64,000 bases of DNA from Sphingobacterium sp. UBA7855 (GCA_002500745.1 DLST01000018.1:1-64000), one strand, 5' to 3'; shown: positions 46,973 to 56,335, counted from the stretch's first letter. Notes: generated by a model not told the origin, from the sequence alone. Translations and numbers: made by a program.

Positions 46973-48778
46973 TTATTCCCCCTTTTCTTTTTTCACCGCT
47001 TCACCTTTTTCTTTATCCAACTCGATCCTAATTACTTTCTTTACTTTTCCTGACAAACGATCCTCAACATCAGAAGATAATGCTTCAGGATGCTCCTTCA
47101 CATAAGCCTTAGTGGTCACAATGACAACGCCATTCTCTGCCTGATCGCCATATCGTGCAGTAGCAGGATTATTTTTCAAAACCGATATGTTATCTATTGT
47201 ATTCGGGTCTAACCCACTTAACTGGGCGTTTTCGACAATTTTCCCGTCGATCACAAACAGAGGGTTCCCATTAGACCCGGGAACTGCACCAATTCTTACT
47301 CTCATTGGTCCGCCAGATGTAATAACTTCTTTCGAACTCCCGCTAGCTGCTCCCCCTTTTATATTATGCTCCAATTCAGGTGCTTTAACATCTTTTATTT
47401 TATAGCTATATTCCGCCTGCATTATTTCAGGATTATTCCGTATCTCCTTTAACGTAGATAGTATAGGAACCAGACTTAAAGTTTCTTTGTTACGCTTGTT
47501 AAAATTGAGCAACGGATTTTTAATATCAAGCAAACCGTTCCCATTAAGCTTTACCAGGATAACACCATTCTTCCCTTTTTCACCATATATTGCCTTACCA
47601 TTATCCTTTATTATACTGATCGATTCGATTTCCGACGACGGAATCGCCGACATCATGTTTGAATTAACCTCTTTTCCTTCCACAATATAGAGAGGCTCCT
47701 TTGCAGAATTCATATTTGTCCGAAAATGAATCGTATCCATTACACCTTTTGGCTTCAAGGTATCTTTTGTCATTTGCCTAGTAAGCAAATCTTCCGCTAA
47801 AGGCTTACTTACCTTGCTACTTATCGTTGCAGGCAAAGCAACATCAACTTGTAAGTCCTGGCCCAGCTGGATAACCCTTGTTTTATTTACCTGCTCAACG
47901 ACCCCTTCTATACTTTCCTCGGCTTTACTTACTGTAAATGCTGCTCCCGTCAATAAAAATACCGGTAAAAGAAAGGCATATTTACTCAGCGCTATTTTCG
48001 ATGATCGTTTCTTGTTCATCATCAAAATACGCCGTTTTAAAAGTTTAAAATTAAACTGATTGCTCAATCCCACCGAGCCCCCCTTTTTAGACACGTTCAA
48101 TAAGCTGTACTGGTAGGCTTGCTTGTCCACTCCTTTATCTAAGACTTGTTGATCAGTCAAGAACTCCAAATTTTGACGAATAACCCTACGCATCAACCAA
48201 ACGAAGGGATTGTACCAACAGCATACCAATATCATTTCAAACAATAAAATGTCCACACTGTGAAGACCTTTCACATGAATATCCTCATGCTTAAAAATAT
48301 CTTTCAGTTCAGCATCCTGATGCTGTCCCTTATTGACATATATTTTATTCAAAAATGAAAATGGAACAACCGGAATAAGCACATTCCGGAATAAATACGT
48401 CCGCCATTGATCGGACTTAGAATTCAGATGAATCCGCAATAAACTCAATAATTGAAATACAAACTTCGCTAACAGCACCATTGCACCAACCATAAATACA
48501 ATTTCCACCAACCTTCCCAAGGTCAGTTGTTGCTGCACTTCAGGCTTAGTAATATAAAGCGAAATCTGCTCGCCTACCAACCCCATATTCAACCCGCGCT
48601 GTACGAACAAAGACTTTAAATCAAGAAACGGATATACAAAAGCAAACAGCCCTCCGGCCAAAAAGTAAACGCGATTTAGCACATAGAATGTCAGCCCTTT
48701 CAATAATCCAATATATCCTAAATAAATAATACCCAACAACAGGTTGACTTGTATAATATAGGTGAGTAAGCTTTCCAT
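46973..48778 (-). CDS. BlaR1-like M56 metallopeptidase with TonB-plug-like segments
   Basis: A 601-aa membrane protein. The N-terminal ~290 residues hold four hydrophobic segments and the zinc peptidase motif HEDIH at 164-168, with a likely third ligand Glu205 in NLEFLTD. This is the BlaR1/MecR1 signalling peptidase core that cleaves a BlaI repressor after a signal. The periplasmic part lacks the penicillin-binding domain of BlaR1. Instead it has two segments like the plug of SusC/TonB receptors: IVEGKEVN...YGEKGKNGVILVKL (about 355-415) and VIDGKIVE...YGDQAENGVVIVTTK (about 500-560). It is coupled to the BlaI gene upstream (4 nt apart). Confidence 0.9.
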   Translation of the reverse strand: MESLLTYIIQVNLLLGIIYLGYIGLLKGLTFYVLNRVYFLAGGLFAFVYPFLDLKSLFVQRGLNMGLVGEQISLYITKPEVQQQLTLGRLVEIVFMVGAMVLLAKFVFQLLSLLRIHLNSKSDQWRTYLFRNVLIPVVPFSFLNKIYVNKGQHQDAELKDIFKHEDIHVKGLHSVDILLFEMILVCCWYNPFVWLMRRVIRQNLEFLTDQQVLDKGVDKQAYQYSLLNVSKKGGSVGLSNQFNFKLLKRRILMMNKKRSSKIALSKYAFLLPVFLLTGAAFTVSKAEESIEGVVEQVNKTRVIQLGQDLQVDVALPATISSKVSKPLAEDLLTRQMTKDTLKPKGVMDTIHFRTNMNSAKEPLYIVEGKEVNSNMMSAIPSSEIESISIIKDNGKAIYGEKGKNGVILVKLNGNGLLDIKNPLLNFNKRNKETLSLVPILSTLKEIRNNPEIMQAEYSYKIKDVKAPELEHNIKGGAASGSSKEVITSGGPMRVRIGAVPGSNGNPLFVIDGKIVENAQLSGLDPNTIDNISVLKNNPATARYGDQAENGVVIVTTKAYVKEHPEALSSDVEDRLSGKVKKVIRIELDKEKGEAVKKEKGE

Positions 48779-48782
48779 GCTA

Positions 48783-49145
48783 TCAAGATTTATTATGCTT
48801 AATCATGTCCATAATTTCCTTTAATTCATCAGCTGTTAATTTCTCTTCCTGCACAAAGAAAGATACCATCTCCTTATAGGAATTTTTAAAATAATCACCG
48901 ACAAAGGAATTCATAAATTTCGCTTTATAATCTTCCTCACTCACCATTGGTTCATAGCGCTTGGCGTTGGCATAACGAACTGCTTTCACGAAATCTTTAC
49001 GTTCCAGATTCTTTACTGTTGAAGCTAAGGTGGTGTAAGGCATCTTTTCACCTTTGATATTATCTAAGATCTCCTTTATAAATCCACCATTGAGACTCCA
49101 AATCGACTGCATTGCCTGTTCTTCCTGTGCTGTTAATTTTTCCAT
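48783..49145 (-). CDS. BlaI/MecI-family transcriptional repressor
   Basis: A 120-aa winged-helix regulator. Segments typical of the family are the N-terminal LTAQEEQAMQSIW and the recognition region PYTTLASTVKNLERKDFV; the C-terminal half dimerises. Such repressors bind palindromes at their own promoter and are inactivated when the partner peptidase is triggered. Here the partner gene follows directly, and a 15-bp palindrome lies over the expected start of transcription (49180-49194). Confidence 0.94.
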   Translation of the reverse strand: MEKLTAQEEQAMQSIWSLNGGFIKEILDNIKGEKMPYTTLASTVKNLERKDFVKAVRYANAKRYEPMVSEEDYKAKFMNSFVGDYFKNSYKEMVSFFVQEEKLTADELKEIMDMIKHNKS

Positions 49146-49179
49146 GCCTGTATCTACTTTATCTAATCTTTTACTAATC

Positions 49180-49194
49180 TACGAATAATTCGTA
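49180..49194. promoter_or_regulatory. Candidate BlaI operator palindrome
   Basis: TACGAATAATTCGTA is a perfect palindrome around a central base. It lies just downstream of the -7 element, where a repressor would block the start of transcription, and 35 nt before the blaI start codon. Confidence 0.5.
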
Positions 49195-49199
49195 CATAC

Positions 49200-49227
49200 C
49201 AAAAATATTTTTTATTTGTTTTACAAA
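49200..49227 (-). promoter_or_regulatory. Promoter of the BlaI/BlaR pair
   Basis: On the minus strand a -33 TTTG (49224-49227) and a -7 TATTTTTG (49200-49207) are 16 nt apart, slightly short of the usual spacing. Confidence 0.5.
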
Positions 49228-49476
49228 TAAACATTAATGCCACAGTCTCCATTGATTAAAAAAACAAACAGCTCATTTCCTGCGTATTTAAACTCAAATC
49301 CTACGAATATAAGTTAGCTGGCAGAAAATTTGTTATAGGATTATTTTAATTCTAAATTCACTATAAATCGTGTCCTCCATTGGAAAAAAAAATTAACTGG
49401 ATAAATTCAATACAATCCGATCGATTGGAAGCATAAAAAGTAAGAAGATGATTTAAGTTAAATACAATTAAGATAA

Positions 49477-50847
49477 ATGGCTAAAAATATTAAAGCGATC
49501 AAATGCCCGCATTGTGGGAGTATAAAAATCACCACACTACGTCCTGATTATTATAAATGTGACAGCTGCGGAACAGAATTTTTTCTCGATAGTGACGACA
49601 TCAATATCAATCACAACTACAACTATCCGCGCAACAATACAGACCAATATAAAGCCCTACGGATTGTCCTGTTCGCAGTGGTTGGATTTATCGCGGTCAT
49701 GTTTATCATCGGGGCGATAAGTGCTATTTTTTCCAAGAAGCCTGAGCCAAGTTATTCGACTTATAGTGGTTCCAACTCCGCGAACGAGAAAGAAGAGGCA
49801 GAGCCGCTTGAATGGAACTATGCGAGTAATACGTTATTCATGGACAAAAATAATACGCCGCATGTGGTGGTCGTTGGTAATGTAGGAACATTTAGGAAAA
49901 GAATGGATTCAGCCAAAGACAACAAGGTATACATTGGGCTTTTTGATCCTAAAACAGGTAAAAAAGAATGGGTAAAAGCATTGATGGATACTCCTGTTGA
50001 ATTATCGAGCAGCGACGTTAAACTTCAGGTATTTGAAGATCAAAACCTTTACATCATTGTCAAGTCCAAATACATCTATCAACTCGACAAAAACACGCTC
50101 ACGTATAAGAGTGTTTTGGAAAATTATGTAAAAGATGCCCCATCCTTAAGTACCGGCATAGCCAAAGTTGAATTTAAGTATGAAGACTATGGTTCCGCTT
50201 ATCAAATTATCAACAATGAAGGTCAAAATCTGGCCTATTACCCTTTAATAAATAAGGCTATCCCGGATAAAATGCTCTACGAGGAAAGAAGAAAGAAACT
50301 ACCCAATCCAACGACAAAAACGGAGTTTACTTTTTCAAGTAAGTCCAGCTATTATCCAGAGGAAAAAATTCAGTTGATCCAGTATACTTACCATTATCAA
50401 TATGGATATCCAAAAGATACCCCGCGGTTTTCTTGGGATAAGGATTATGGTGGATCGGGCATTTTTACGGACCGAGATCCCTATAAAAAGGTATTAATCA
50501 ATCCGTGGCAATTTAAAGGAGCGCGTTTGATTAGCTTCAAAGACTTTACGCCAGGCAGACTTTACTTTCAGCCTATAGTGGTCGCCCAAAATGACAAAAC
50601 GCTCCTTATCGCCTATAAGCCAACACCAGCTGAAGACGATCCTTTCCAGATCCAACTATTGGACATCACAACTGGGGCTATACAAAAAACGTTCACTACT
50701 GACCTCAAGTCCATCTACGGAAATGGGACACTGTTAAAAGACGGCTTTATCGTAAGAGGCTCGAGTGATTATTATTATTTTGATAATAATGGAAAACAAA
50801 TCAACAAATTTGAAGGGTATAATCCCAAATTTGACACGCTAAATTAA
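49477..50847 (+). CDS. Zinc-ribbon single-pass membrane protein, function unknown
   Basis: A 456-aa protein. The N-terminus has a zinc ribbon with Cys10, Cys13, Cys28 and Cys31. One membrane segment follows at about 62-85, then a Ser/Glu-rich linker and a ~350-residue C-terminal region of beta character (for example YIGLFDPKTGKKEWVKAL and LLDITTGAIQKTF), which may be a propeller. The layout of a zinc ribbon plus a membrane anchor resembles Bacillus YdjG/YdjH. It is followed after 5 nt by an SPFH gene. Confidence 0.85.
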   Translation: MAKNIKAIKCPHCGSIKITTLRPDYYKCDSCGTEFFLDSDDININHNYNYPRNNTDQYKALRIVLFAVVGFIAVMFIIGAISAIFSKKPEPSYSTYSGSNSANEKEEAEPLEWNYASNTLFMDKNNTPHVVVVGNVGTFRKRMDSAKDNKVYIGLFDPKTGKKEWVKALMDTPVELSSSDVKLQVFEDQNLYIIVKSKYIYQLDKNTLTYKSVLENYVKDAPSLSTGIAKVEFKYEDYGSAYQIINNEGQNLAYYPLINKAIPDKMLYEERRKKLPNPTTKTEFTFSSKSSYYPEEKIQLIQYTYHYQYGYPKDTPRFSWDKDYGGSGIFTDRDPYKKVLINPWQFKGARLISFKDFTPGRLYFQPIVVAQNDKTLLIAYKPTPAEDDPFQIQLLDITTGAIQKTFTTDLKSIYGNGTLLKDGFIVRGSSDYYYFDNNGKQINKFEGYNPKFDTLN

Positions 50848-50852
50848 TAACT

Positions 50853-51860
50853 ATGGGACTATTTAATCTTTTTAACAAACAACTTTCTGAAGTTATCGAG
50901 TGGAAAAACCAAGACCCTCGATTATTATGGTATAAATTTCCATCCGAAAGGAATGAGATCAAAAATTCCAGCAAACTAATCCTCGCTCCAGGGCAGGGAT
51001 GCATTCTTGTGTATGAAGGAAAAGGTGAGAACCTGCTCACAGAGCCTGGAACGTATAACCTCAAAACAGACAACCATCCATTTTTTACTACCTTAGCACG
51101 ACTACGGCAAAATTTCGAATCCGAACACAAACTGTATATCTACTTTTTTCGTACGGCAGCTATTGTGAATCAATCCTGGGGAACTGGATCTCCAATAAAA
51201 TATATCGACCCTCATTACAACTTACCCGTAGAAATCGGCTTGAATGGTACATTCTCTTACCTCATTAAGGAACCGGTGCATTTCTATAAAAACATTGTAG
51301 CCAATCAAAATACGGTCAGCACAGCGGTGATCCAGGACATCCTCAATAATCGCATTCCCCAACACATTACGACGCAGATTGCACAGAAGAAGCTAGGTTA
51401 TAACGAAATTGACAGCCAATTAGCATTACTATCCAACGATATCAAGACTGCGGTGGAACAAGATTTTAAAGATCTCGGGCTCGACATTACAGATTTTAAA
51501 ATTTTAGGAACCCAATTTGATGCGAATACGCAACGTAGAATTGGAGAAATTGCCGACCTGACGACACAAAATCAAGCCGCTCAACAAGCAGGCCTAAGCT
51601 ATGTCGAATTAGAAAAATTACGTGCGCTTCGAGACGCCGCTAAGAATGAAGGTGGGATTGCGGGAGTGGGAGCACAACTTGGCGTCGGCATGGAACTGGG
51701 TAAGCAGTTTGACCTTCAAAAGGAGGAGATCAAAGAGCATATACAACAAGGAGGCGACTTTGTCGAAAAACTCCAAAAAATGCAACTGCTACTTCGTGAA
51801 AATATCATTACGCAAGAAGAATTCGACACACTTAAGAAACAGATCCTCAACAAAATATAA
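50853..51860 (+). CDS. SPFH-domain protein with C-terminal SHOCT domain
   Basis: A 335-aa protein without a membrane segment. The SPFH/band-7-like part spans about residues 40-220 (LAPGQGCILVYEGKGENLLTEPG; VEIGLNGTFSYLIKEPVHFYKNI; QDFKDLGLDITDFKILG). A coiled, Gly-rich stretch follows, and the last ~30 residues form a SHOCT module (KMQLLLRENIITQEEFDTLK). It belongs to the YdjI-like SPFH group, which in Bacillus recruits PspA to stressed membranes. It sits between a zinc-ribbon membrane protein gene and a small membrane protein gene. Confidence 0.88.
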   Translation: MGLFNLFNKQLSEVIEWKNQDPRLLWYKFPSERNEIKNSSKLILAPGQGCILVYEGKGENLLTEPGTYNLKTDNHPFFTTLARLRQNFESEHKLYIYFFRTAAIVNQSWGTGSPIKYIDPHYNLPVEIGLNGTFSYLIKEPVHFYKNIVANQNTVSTAVIQDILNNRIPQHITTQIAQKKLGYNEIDSQLALLSNDIKTAVEQDFKDLGLDITDFKILGTQFDANTQRRIGEIADLTTQNQAAQQAGLSYVELEKLRALRDAAKNEGGIAGVGAQLGVGMELGKQFDLQKEEIKEHIQQGGDFVEKLQKMQLLLRENIITQEEFDTLKKQILNKI

Positions 51861-51866
51861 CTCATC

Positions 51867-52112
51867 ATGAAATATATATTTGGTATACTATTCACTTTGG
51901 TGATTCTTTTCATTGCTACCTATTTCCTTTTAGGAATGTGGGGCATCCGGCTATTAGATGCCGAAAATTTCAATAAAGTTCTATGGACAACCGGGATACT
52001 GACGGTGACTTCGATCGTGCTCGTCTGCTTTGTTATCATTCCTTTCTTCGGATCAGGCAAAAATGGGAATTTTGAAGATAAGGGAAAGGTAGCCCAGCGG
52101 AAAATAGATTAA
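51867..52112 (+). CDS. Small two-helix membrane protein
   Basis: An 81-aa protein with membrane segments at about 2-26 and 40-63 and a charged tail (NGNFEDKGKVAQRKID). No family is recognised. It begins 6 nt after the SPFH stop and is clearly part of the same operon, so it probably works with the SPFH protein at the inner membrane. Confidence 0.75.
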   Translation: MKYIFGILFTLVILFIATYFLLGMWGIRLLDAENFNKVLWTTGILTVTSIVLVCFVIIPFFGSGKNGNFEDKGKVAQRKID

Positions 52113-52251
52113 TGTCCTGCACAATAAGATAATGTTAAATTTGTATACATAATTTGCTTATTTAGGTAAATAGTTCGTTAATATTATCCAAAATGACGCA
52201 GTCGTGTCATTTTAATTCCAAAAGAACTTTCAATTTTAAATATCAAATAGT

Positions 52252-52259
52252 TAAATTTG
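52252..52259 (+). promoter_or_regulatory. -7 promoter element for gltA
   Basis: TAAATTTG matches TAnnTTTG, 42 nt before the start codon. Another TAAATTTG lies at 52136-52143. No strong -33 was seen for either. Confidence 0.45.
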
Positions 52260-52301
52260 TGAGATTAGCATAACAAATCAGATATAAGATAATATATAAA
52301 C

Positions 52302-53588
52302 ATGTCAGATAAAGCATCTATAAATTTAGACGGAACTTCGTATGACCTTCCGGTCGTTGTCGGTACTGAGAATGAAAAAGCAGTTGATATTTCCAAATTA
52401 AGAGATCTAAGCGGATTTATTACATTAGACCCAGGATATAAAAATACGGGTGCTACGAAGAGTGCGATTACTTTTCTTGACGGTGAAAAAGGCATATTGC
52501 GATATAGAGGATATCCCATTGAACAATTGGCAGAGAAATCGACTTTCTTGGAAGTTGCTTATTTGTTGATTTATGGAGAGCTTCCCAAAAAAGAGGTATT
52601 GGAAAAATTCAGAGCTGACATCAAAAAGCAAATGATGATCCACGAGGACATGAAAAATTTCTTCGCTGGATTTCCTTCCAAATCACATCCAATGGGACAA
52701 CTTTCTTGTTTAGTTGGTGCATTATCGGCATTTTACCCAGAATCTTTAAATCCAAACTTAACAGATGAAGAAGAGGATCAAACGATCATCAATCTTTTGG
52801 CAAAAATGCCAACGATCGTTTCTTGGATTCAGAAGAAATCATTAGGACACCCTGTTGTATACCCTAAAAATAATCTTGGCTACATCGACAACTTCCTGAA
52901 TATGTTGTTCGGAGAAGTTAATGACGAAAAAACATTCGATCCGGTTGTCATTGATGCTATGCACAAGTTGCTGATTTTGCATGCTGATCACGAACAAAAC
53001 TGTTCGACATCTACCGTTCGCATCGTAGGCTCATCAAATGCAAACCTCTATGCATCAGTCGCTTCAGGTATTAATGCATTATGGGGCCCATTGCATGGCG
53101 GTGCAAACCAGGCGGTAATTGAAATGTTAGAAGCTATTAAAAATGACGGTGGTGATGCCGAAAAATATCTTGCCAAAGCGAAAGACAAAAACGATCCTTT
53201 CCGTTTAATGGGATTCGGTCACCGCGTGTATAAAAACTTTGACCCACGTGCTAAAATCATCAAAAAAGCATGTGACGATATTTTGGAAAAATTAGGTGTG
53301 CAAGACCCTGTATTGGATATCGCTAAGAAATTAGAAGAAGCAGCATTGAATGACCAATACTTCATCGATAGAAAACTTTATCCAAATGTTGACTTCTATT
53401 CAGGTATCATCTACCGTGCATTAGGTTTCAAAGCAGATATGTTTACTGTATTATTTGCCTTAGGCCGTCTTCCAGGATGGATTGCGCAATGGAAAGAAAT
53501 GCGTGAAAACAAAGAGCCTATCGGTCGTCCTAGACAGGTATATGTTGGCCACACGGAACGTGACTACGTTGAATTCTCAAATCGTTAA
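52302..53588 (+). CDS. gltA: Citrate synthase
   Basis: A 428-aa type II-like citrate synthase condensing oxaloacetate and acetyl-CoA. The catalytic histidine regions are in NCSTSTVRIVGSS with upstream LHADHEQN, PLHGGANQA, and GFGHRVYKNFDPRA. The catalytic Asp lies in NVDFYSGI and the C-terminal GRPRQVYVG contacts substrate. It is monocistronic, with a terminator, although it lies just upstream of the nuo genes, which fits shared respiratory metabolism. Confidence 0.97.
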   Translation: MSDKASINLDGTSYDLPVVVGTENEKAVDISKLRDLSGFITLDPGYKNTGATKSAITFLDGEKGILRYRGYPIEQLAEKSTFLEVAYLLIYGELPKKEVLEKFRADIKKQMMIHEDMKNFFAGFPSKSHPMGQLSCLVGALSAFYPESLNPNLTDEEEDQTIINLLAKMPTIVSWIQKKSLGHPVVYPKNNLGYIDNFLNMLFGEVNDEKTFDPVVIDAMHKLLILHADHEQNCSTSTVRIVGSSNANLYASVASGINALWGPLHGGANQAVIEMLEAIKNDGGDAEKYLAKAKDKNDPFRLMGFGHRVYKNFDPRAKIIKKACDDILEKLGVQDPVLDIAKKLEEAALNDQYFIDRKLYPNVDFYSGIIYRALGFKADMFTVLFALGRLPGWIAQWKEMRENKEPIGRPRQVYVGHTERDYVEFSNR

Positions 53589-53608
53589 TTCGGTTTCGAT
53601 TTATATCC

Positions 53609-53642
53609 GAAAAAGCATCCTTATAGGATGCTTTTTTCTTTT
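53609..53642 (+). terminator. Intrinsic terminator of gltA
   Basis: Arms AAAAAGCATCCT and AGGATGCTTTTT around a 3-nt loop, continuing into a T-rich run. Confidence 0.9.
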
Positions 53643-53787
53643 TAATGCAGCACCTTTGAATCTTTGGATGTACGAATGAGCCATTCAATTAAACACTAAA
53701 CAGGGGCTCATCGTTACGCTATTGTCACGATAAACTACTTGTTAAGTATATTTTAATTTTTCCCTATCTAAATTCCCTGTTTTTCGT

Positions 53788-53795
53788 TAAGTTTG
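53788..53795 (+). promoter_or_regulatory. -7 promoter element of the nuoH-N operon
   Basis: TAAGTTTG matches TAnnTTTG, 42 nt before the TTG start of nuoH. No good -33. It supports independent transcription of the membrane-arm genes. Confidence 0.45.
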
Positions 53796-53837
53796 CGTAT
53801 TAATTGGTCTCTTATTAAAAATCATTATAAATAAGAC

Positions 53838-54911
53838 TTGCTAGAAAATGTACTACATATCTTGGTTCCTATTGCTATTTTTACCTTTATAGCAGCATTT
53901 ACCTTATTTGCAGTATATGCCGAGCGAAAGATTGCGGGATTTGTCCAAGACCGGCTAGGTCCGATGGAAACCGGAAAATATGGTAGTCTTCAAACGATTG
54001 CTGATATTCTTAAATTACTCCAAAAAGAACTGATCACCCCTTCATCGGCGGATAAGATTCTCTTTAGAGTTGCTCCTATCATTATTTTTGTTGCCGTCTT
54101 TACAGGGTTTGCCGTTATTCCTTGGGCAAAGGATTTTATTCCAGCCGATACGCATACTGGTTTATTCTTCATTATGGCGATAATTTCCATTGACGCTTTG
54201 GGTATTTTAATGGCTGGCTGGGGCTCCAACAATAAATATTCTTTGTTAGGATCCATGCGTGCTATTGCGCAGATGGTATCCTATGAAATTCCGGTAGGTC
54301 TTTCGCTGATTACAGTTGTCATGCTTACACAAACCCTAAACTTGAATGAAATTGCTATTGGGCAGGGAATTCTCACCAATGGGAGCATTAAATTCTTGGG
54401 TATTTGGGAAGTTAATGAGATTGGCGGTCTCTTCGCCTGGAATATTTTTCAGGCTCCGCATTTAATTATCACCTACCTCATATTCTTTATCGCTACCCTT
54501 GCCGAGTGCAACCGTGCTCCTTTTGATATTCCGGAAGCCGAATCTGAACTGGTGGGTGGTTTCCATACCGAATATGGTGGAATACAATTTGCCTTTATTT
54601 TTCTAGCCGAGTATGCCATGATGTTTTTGGTATCGATGTTGGGTGTTGTCCTCTTTTTAGGCGGATGGAACACAGCATTACCAAACATCGGGGCTTTACG
54701 CCTCGCAGATTGGACGACTGGTTTAGCTTGGGGAATATTTTGGACTTTAGCCAAATCATTCCTTATTGTAGGCATCCAAATGTGGATCCGATGGACATTA
54801 CCGCGGTTACGTGCAGACCAGTTGATGAGTTTATGTTGGAAAGTATTGACACCGCTGGCTTTTCTGTGTATGGCCATCTCTGCCATTTGGCGAATTTTAG
54901 TTATAGCATAG
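53838..54911 (+). CDS. nuoH: NADH-quinone oxidoreductase subunit H
   Basis: A 357-aa subunit with eight membrane segments linking the peripheral arm, the quinone cavity and the first proton path. Conserved stretches are YAERKIAGFVQDRLGP (near residue 27), the quinone-site loop SMRAIAQMVSYEIP and AECNRAPFDIPEAESELVGGFHTEYGG. The start is TTG at 53838: an in-frame stop (TAA at 53832) lies just upstream, and no ATG comes before the conserved ERKIAGF region. It is the first gene of the membrane-arm operon. Confidence 0.95.
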   Translation: MLENVLHILVPIAIFTFIAAFTLFAVYAERKIAGFVQDRLGPMETGKYGSLQTIADILKLLQKELITPSSADKILFRVAPIIIFVAVFTGFAVIPWAKDFIPADTHTGLFFIMAIISIDALGILMAGWGSNNKYSLLGSMRAIAQMVSYEIPVGLSLITVVMLTQTLNLNEIAIGQGILTNGSIKFLGIWEVNEIGGLFAWNIFQAPHLIITYLIFFIATLAECNRAPFDIPEAESELVGGFHTEYGGIQFAFIFLAEYAMMFLVSMLGVVLFLGGWNTALPNIGALRLADWTTGLAWGIFWTLAKSFLIVGIQMWIRWTLPRLRADQLMSLCWKVLTPLAFLCMAISAIWRILVIA

Positions 54912-54917
54912 GATATT

Positions 54918-55481
54918 ATGATATTTAAAACGGCTTCGCATGCATTTCGTACGGCAATCAAAGGTTTATCTTTGACTGTCAAGCATCTATTTGGTGCACG
55001 ACGATCAAGGACGGAATTGAATATCAAAAAAGACAACTATTTTGATCGGCAAGAAGGGATTGTAACAGTGCAGTATCCGCGTGAAAAAATGCCCATCCCC
55101 GATGTCGCCCGTTACCAATTGCAGGTTGATATCGACGACTGTATTGTATGTGATCTTTGCGCTAAAGCATGTCCTGTGGACTGTATCGAAATTGAAGCGA
55201 TCAAATCACCGGAAGCAATCGGAAAGACTTCAGACGGTAGCGTCAAACGGTTATATCCCGCCAAATTCAATATTGACATGGCGAAATGTATGTACTGTGG
55301 CTTATGCACGGTGGTGTGTCCGACGGAATGTATTACCATGACCAATGCATATGACCGCAGCTCGCAAAAGCTGACCGATCTGATTTACGGATTCTCAGAT
55401 ATGACTGACGAGCAGGTAGCTCAACGCAAAGCTGAATGGACACAGTTTCAAGCTGAAAAGGAGGCAGCAAAGCAAAAATAG
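54918..55481 (+). CDS. nuoI: NADH-quinone oxidoreductase subunit I
   Basis: A 187-aa ferredoxin-like subunit that carries clusters N6a and N6b and passes electrons toward quinone. The two 4Fe-4S motifs are CIVCDLCAKACP and CMYCGLCTVVCP. It lies 6 nt after nuoH and 3 nt before nuoJ. Confidence 0.96.
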   Translation: MIFKTASHAFRTAIKGLSLTVKHLFGARRSRTELNIKKDNYFDRQEGIVTVQYPREKMPIPDVARYQLQVDIDDCIVCDLCAKACPVDCIEIEAIKSPEAIGKTSDGSVKRLYPAKFNIDMAKCMYCGLCTVVCPTECITMTNAYDRSSQKLTDLIYGFSDMTDEQVAQRKAEWTQFQAEKEAAKQK

Positions 55482-55484
55482 AAA

Positions 55485-56027
55485 ATGGAAAGTATTTTGT
55501 TCTACGCTTTCGCTATTCTAGCAATCGGTTCGGCCCTTTTACTGGTGAATCTTAAAAATATCGCGCGCGCCTTATTCCTGTTTTTTATTGTTCTCTTTGC
55601 AATGGCAGGATTATATTTATTTGCTTTAGCTGATTTTGTGGCGATTACACAAATTATGGTCTATGTCGGCGGGGTGCTTATTCTTATGTTGTTTGCCTTT
55701 ATGCTATCCAATAAAGAGCTCTTAAAAGATCTTCAAGACAACAGTGGTTCGTTCTTAAGCATGCCTAAATGGCAAGCTATTCCAGTGGTGCTTGGTTTTC
55801 TGTTACTGATGCTTTATGGCATCTCTGAGTGGCAACAGGCTCCATCAACGTGGGTCATTCAGTCCATAGAAAATGGAAATAATATTACTTCGACTGATAA
55901 CAATATTCATCAAATCGGATTACGTTTTATGACTTTTTACGTATTGCCTTTTGAAATTATATCGATATTTCTGATGATGGCTTTAATTGGAGCTTCTCAT
56001 TTATCCAGAAAGGAGCGTACAATATGA
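55485..56027 (+). CDS. nuoJ: NADH-quinone oxidoreductase subunit J
   Basis: A 180-aa membrane subunit with five hydrophobic segments. The conserved third helix MVYVGGVLILMLFAFML contains the pi-bulge region involved in coupling. Its stop overlaps the nuoK start by 4 nt (ATGA). Confidence 0.95.
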   Translation: MESILFYAFAILAIGSALLLVNLKNIARALFLFFIVLFAMAGLYLFALADFVAITQIMVYVGGVLILMLFAFMLSNKELLKDLQDNSGSFLSMPKWQAIPVVLGFLLLMLYGISEWQQAPSTWVIQSIENGNNITSTDNNIHQIGLRFMTFYVLPFEIISIFLMMALIGASHLSRKERTI

Positions 56028-56332
56028 TTACGTTGACCCATTTCTTGGTGGTGAGTGCCTGTATCTTTAGTGTTGGACTCTACACCGTTCTTTCCAAAAA
56101 AAATGCGATTATGATTTTGGTTGGTATTGAATTAATGATCAATGCAGCTATCCTGAATTTTGTTGCCTTTGGGAAATATGATAAAGTGAGTTATGGCGGA
56201 CAAATTTTTGCGTTGTTTGCTATAGTACTTGCAGCAGCAGCTGTAGCCGTTGGATTGGCTATTGTATTAAATGTTTATAGACATTACAACACCATTAATC
56301 CGGATGAGGTAAACCAATTAAAAGACAAATAA
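56024..56332 (+). CDS. nuoK: NADH-quinone oxidoreductase subunit K
   Basis: A 102-aa subunit with three membrane helices, homologous to MrpC. The conserved membrane Glu lies in MILVGIELMINAA, and a second conserved acidic position is in the next helix region. It overlaps nuoJ and precedes nuoL by 3 nt. Confidence 0.96.
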   Translation: MITLTHFLVVSACIFSVGLYTVLSKKNAIMILVGIELMINAAILNFVAFGKYDKVSYGGQIFALFAIVLAAAAVAVGLAIVLNVYRHYNTINPDEVNQLKDK

Positions 56333-56335
56333 ACA

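Larger units (their letters stand above)
49146..49476. other. Divergent intergenic region between blaI and the zinc-ribbon gene
   Basis: About 330 nt. It holds the blaI promoter and operator (listed separately). A further half-site-like CTACGAATA lies near 49301. No clear promoter for the plus-strand gene was found. Confidence 0.5.

Noticed and set aside
50853..51860. Viral core or phage-derived protein
   Set aside because: Such names appear for this SPFH group, but the neighbours are membrane proteins and no phage genes are present; an SPFH-SHOCT protein explains it.
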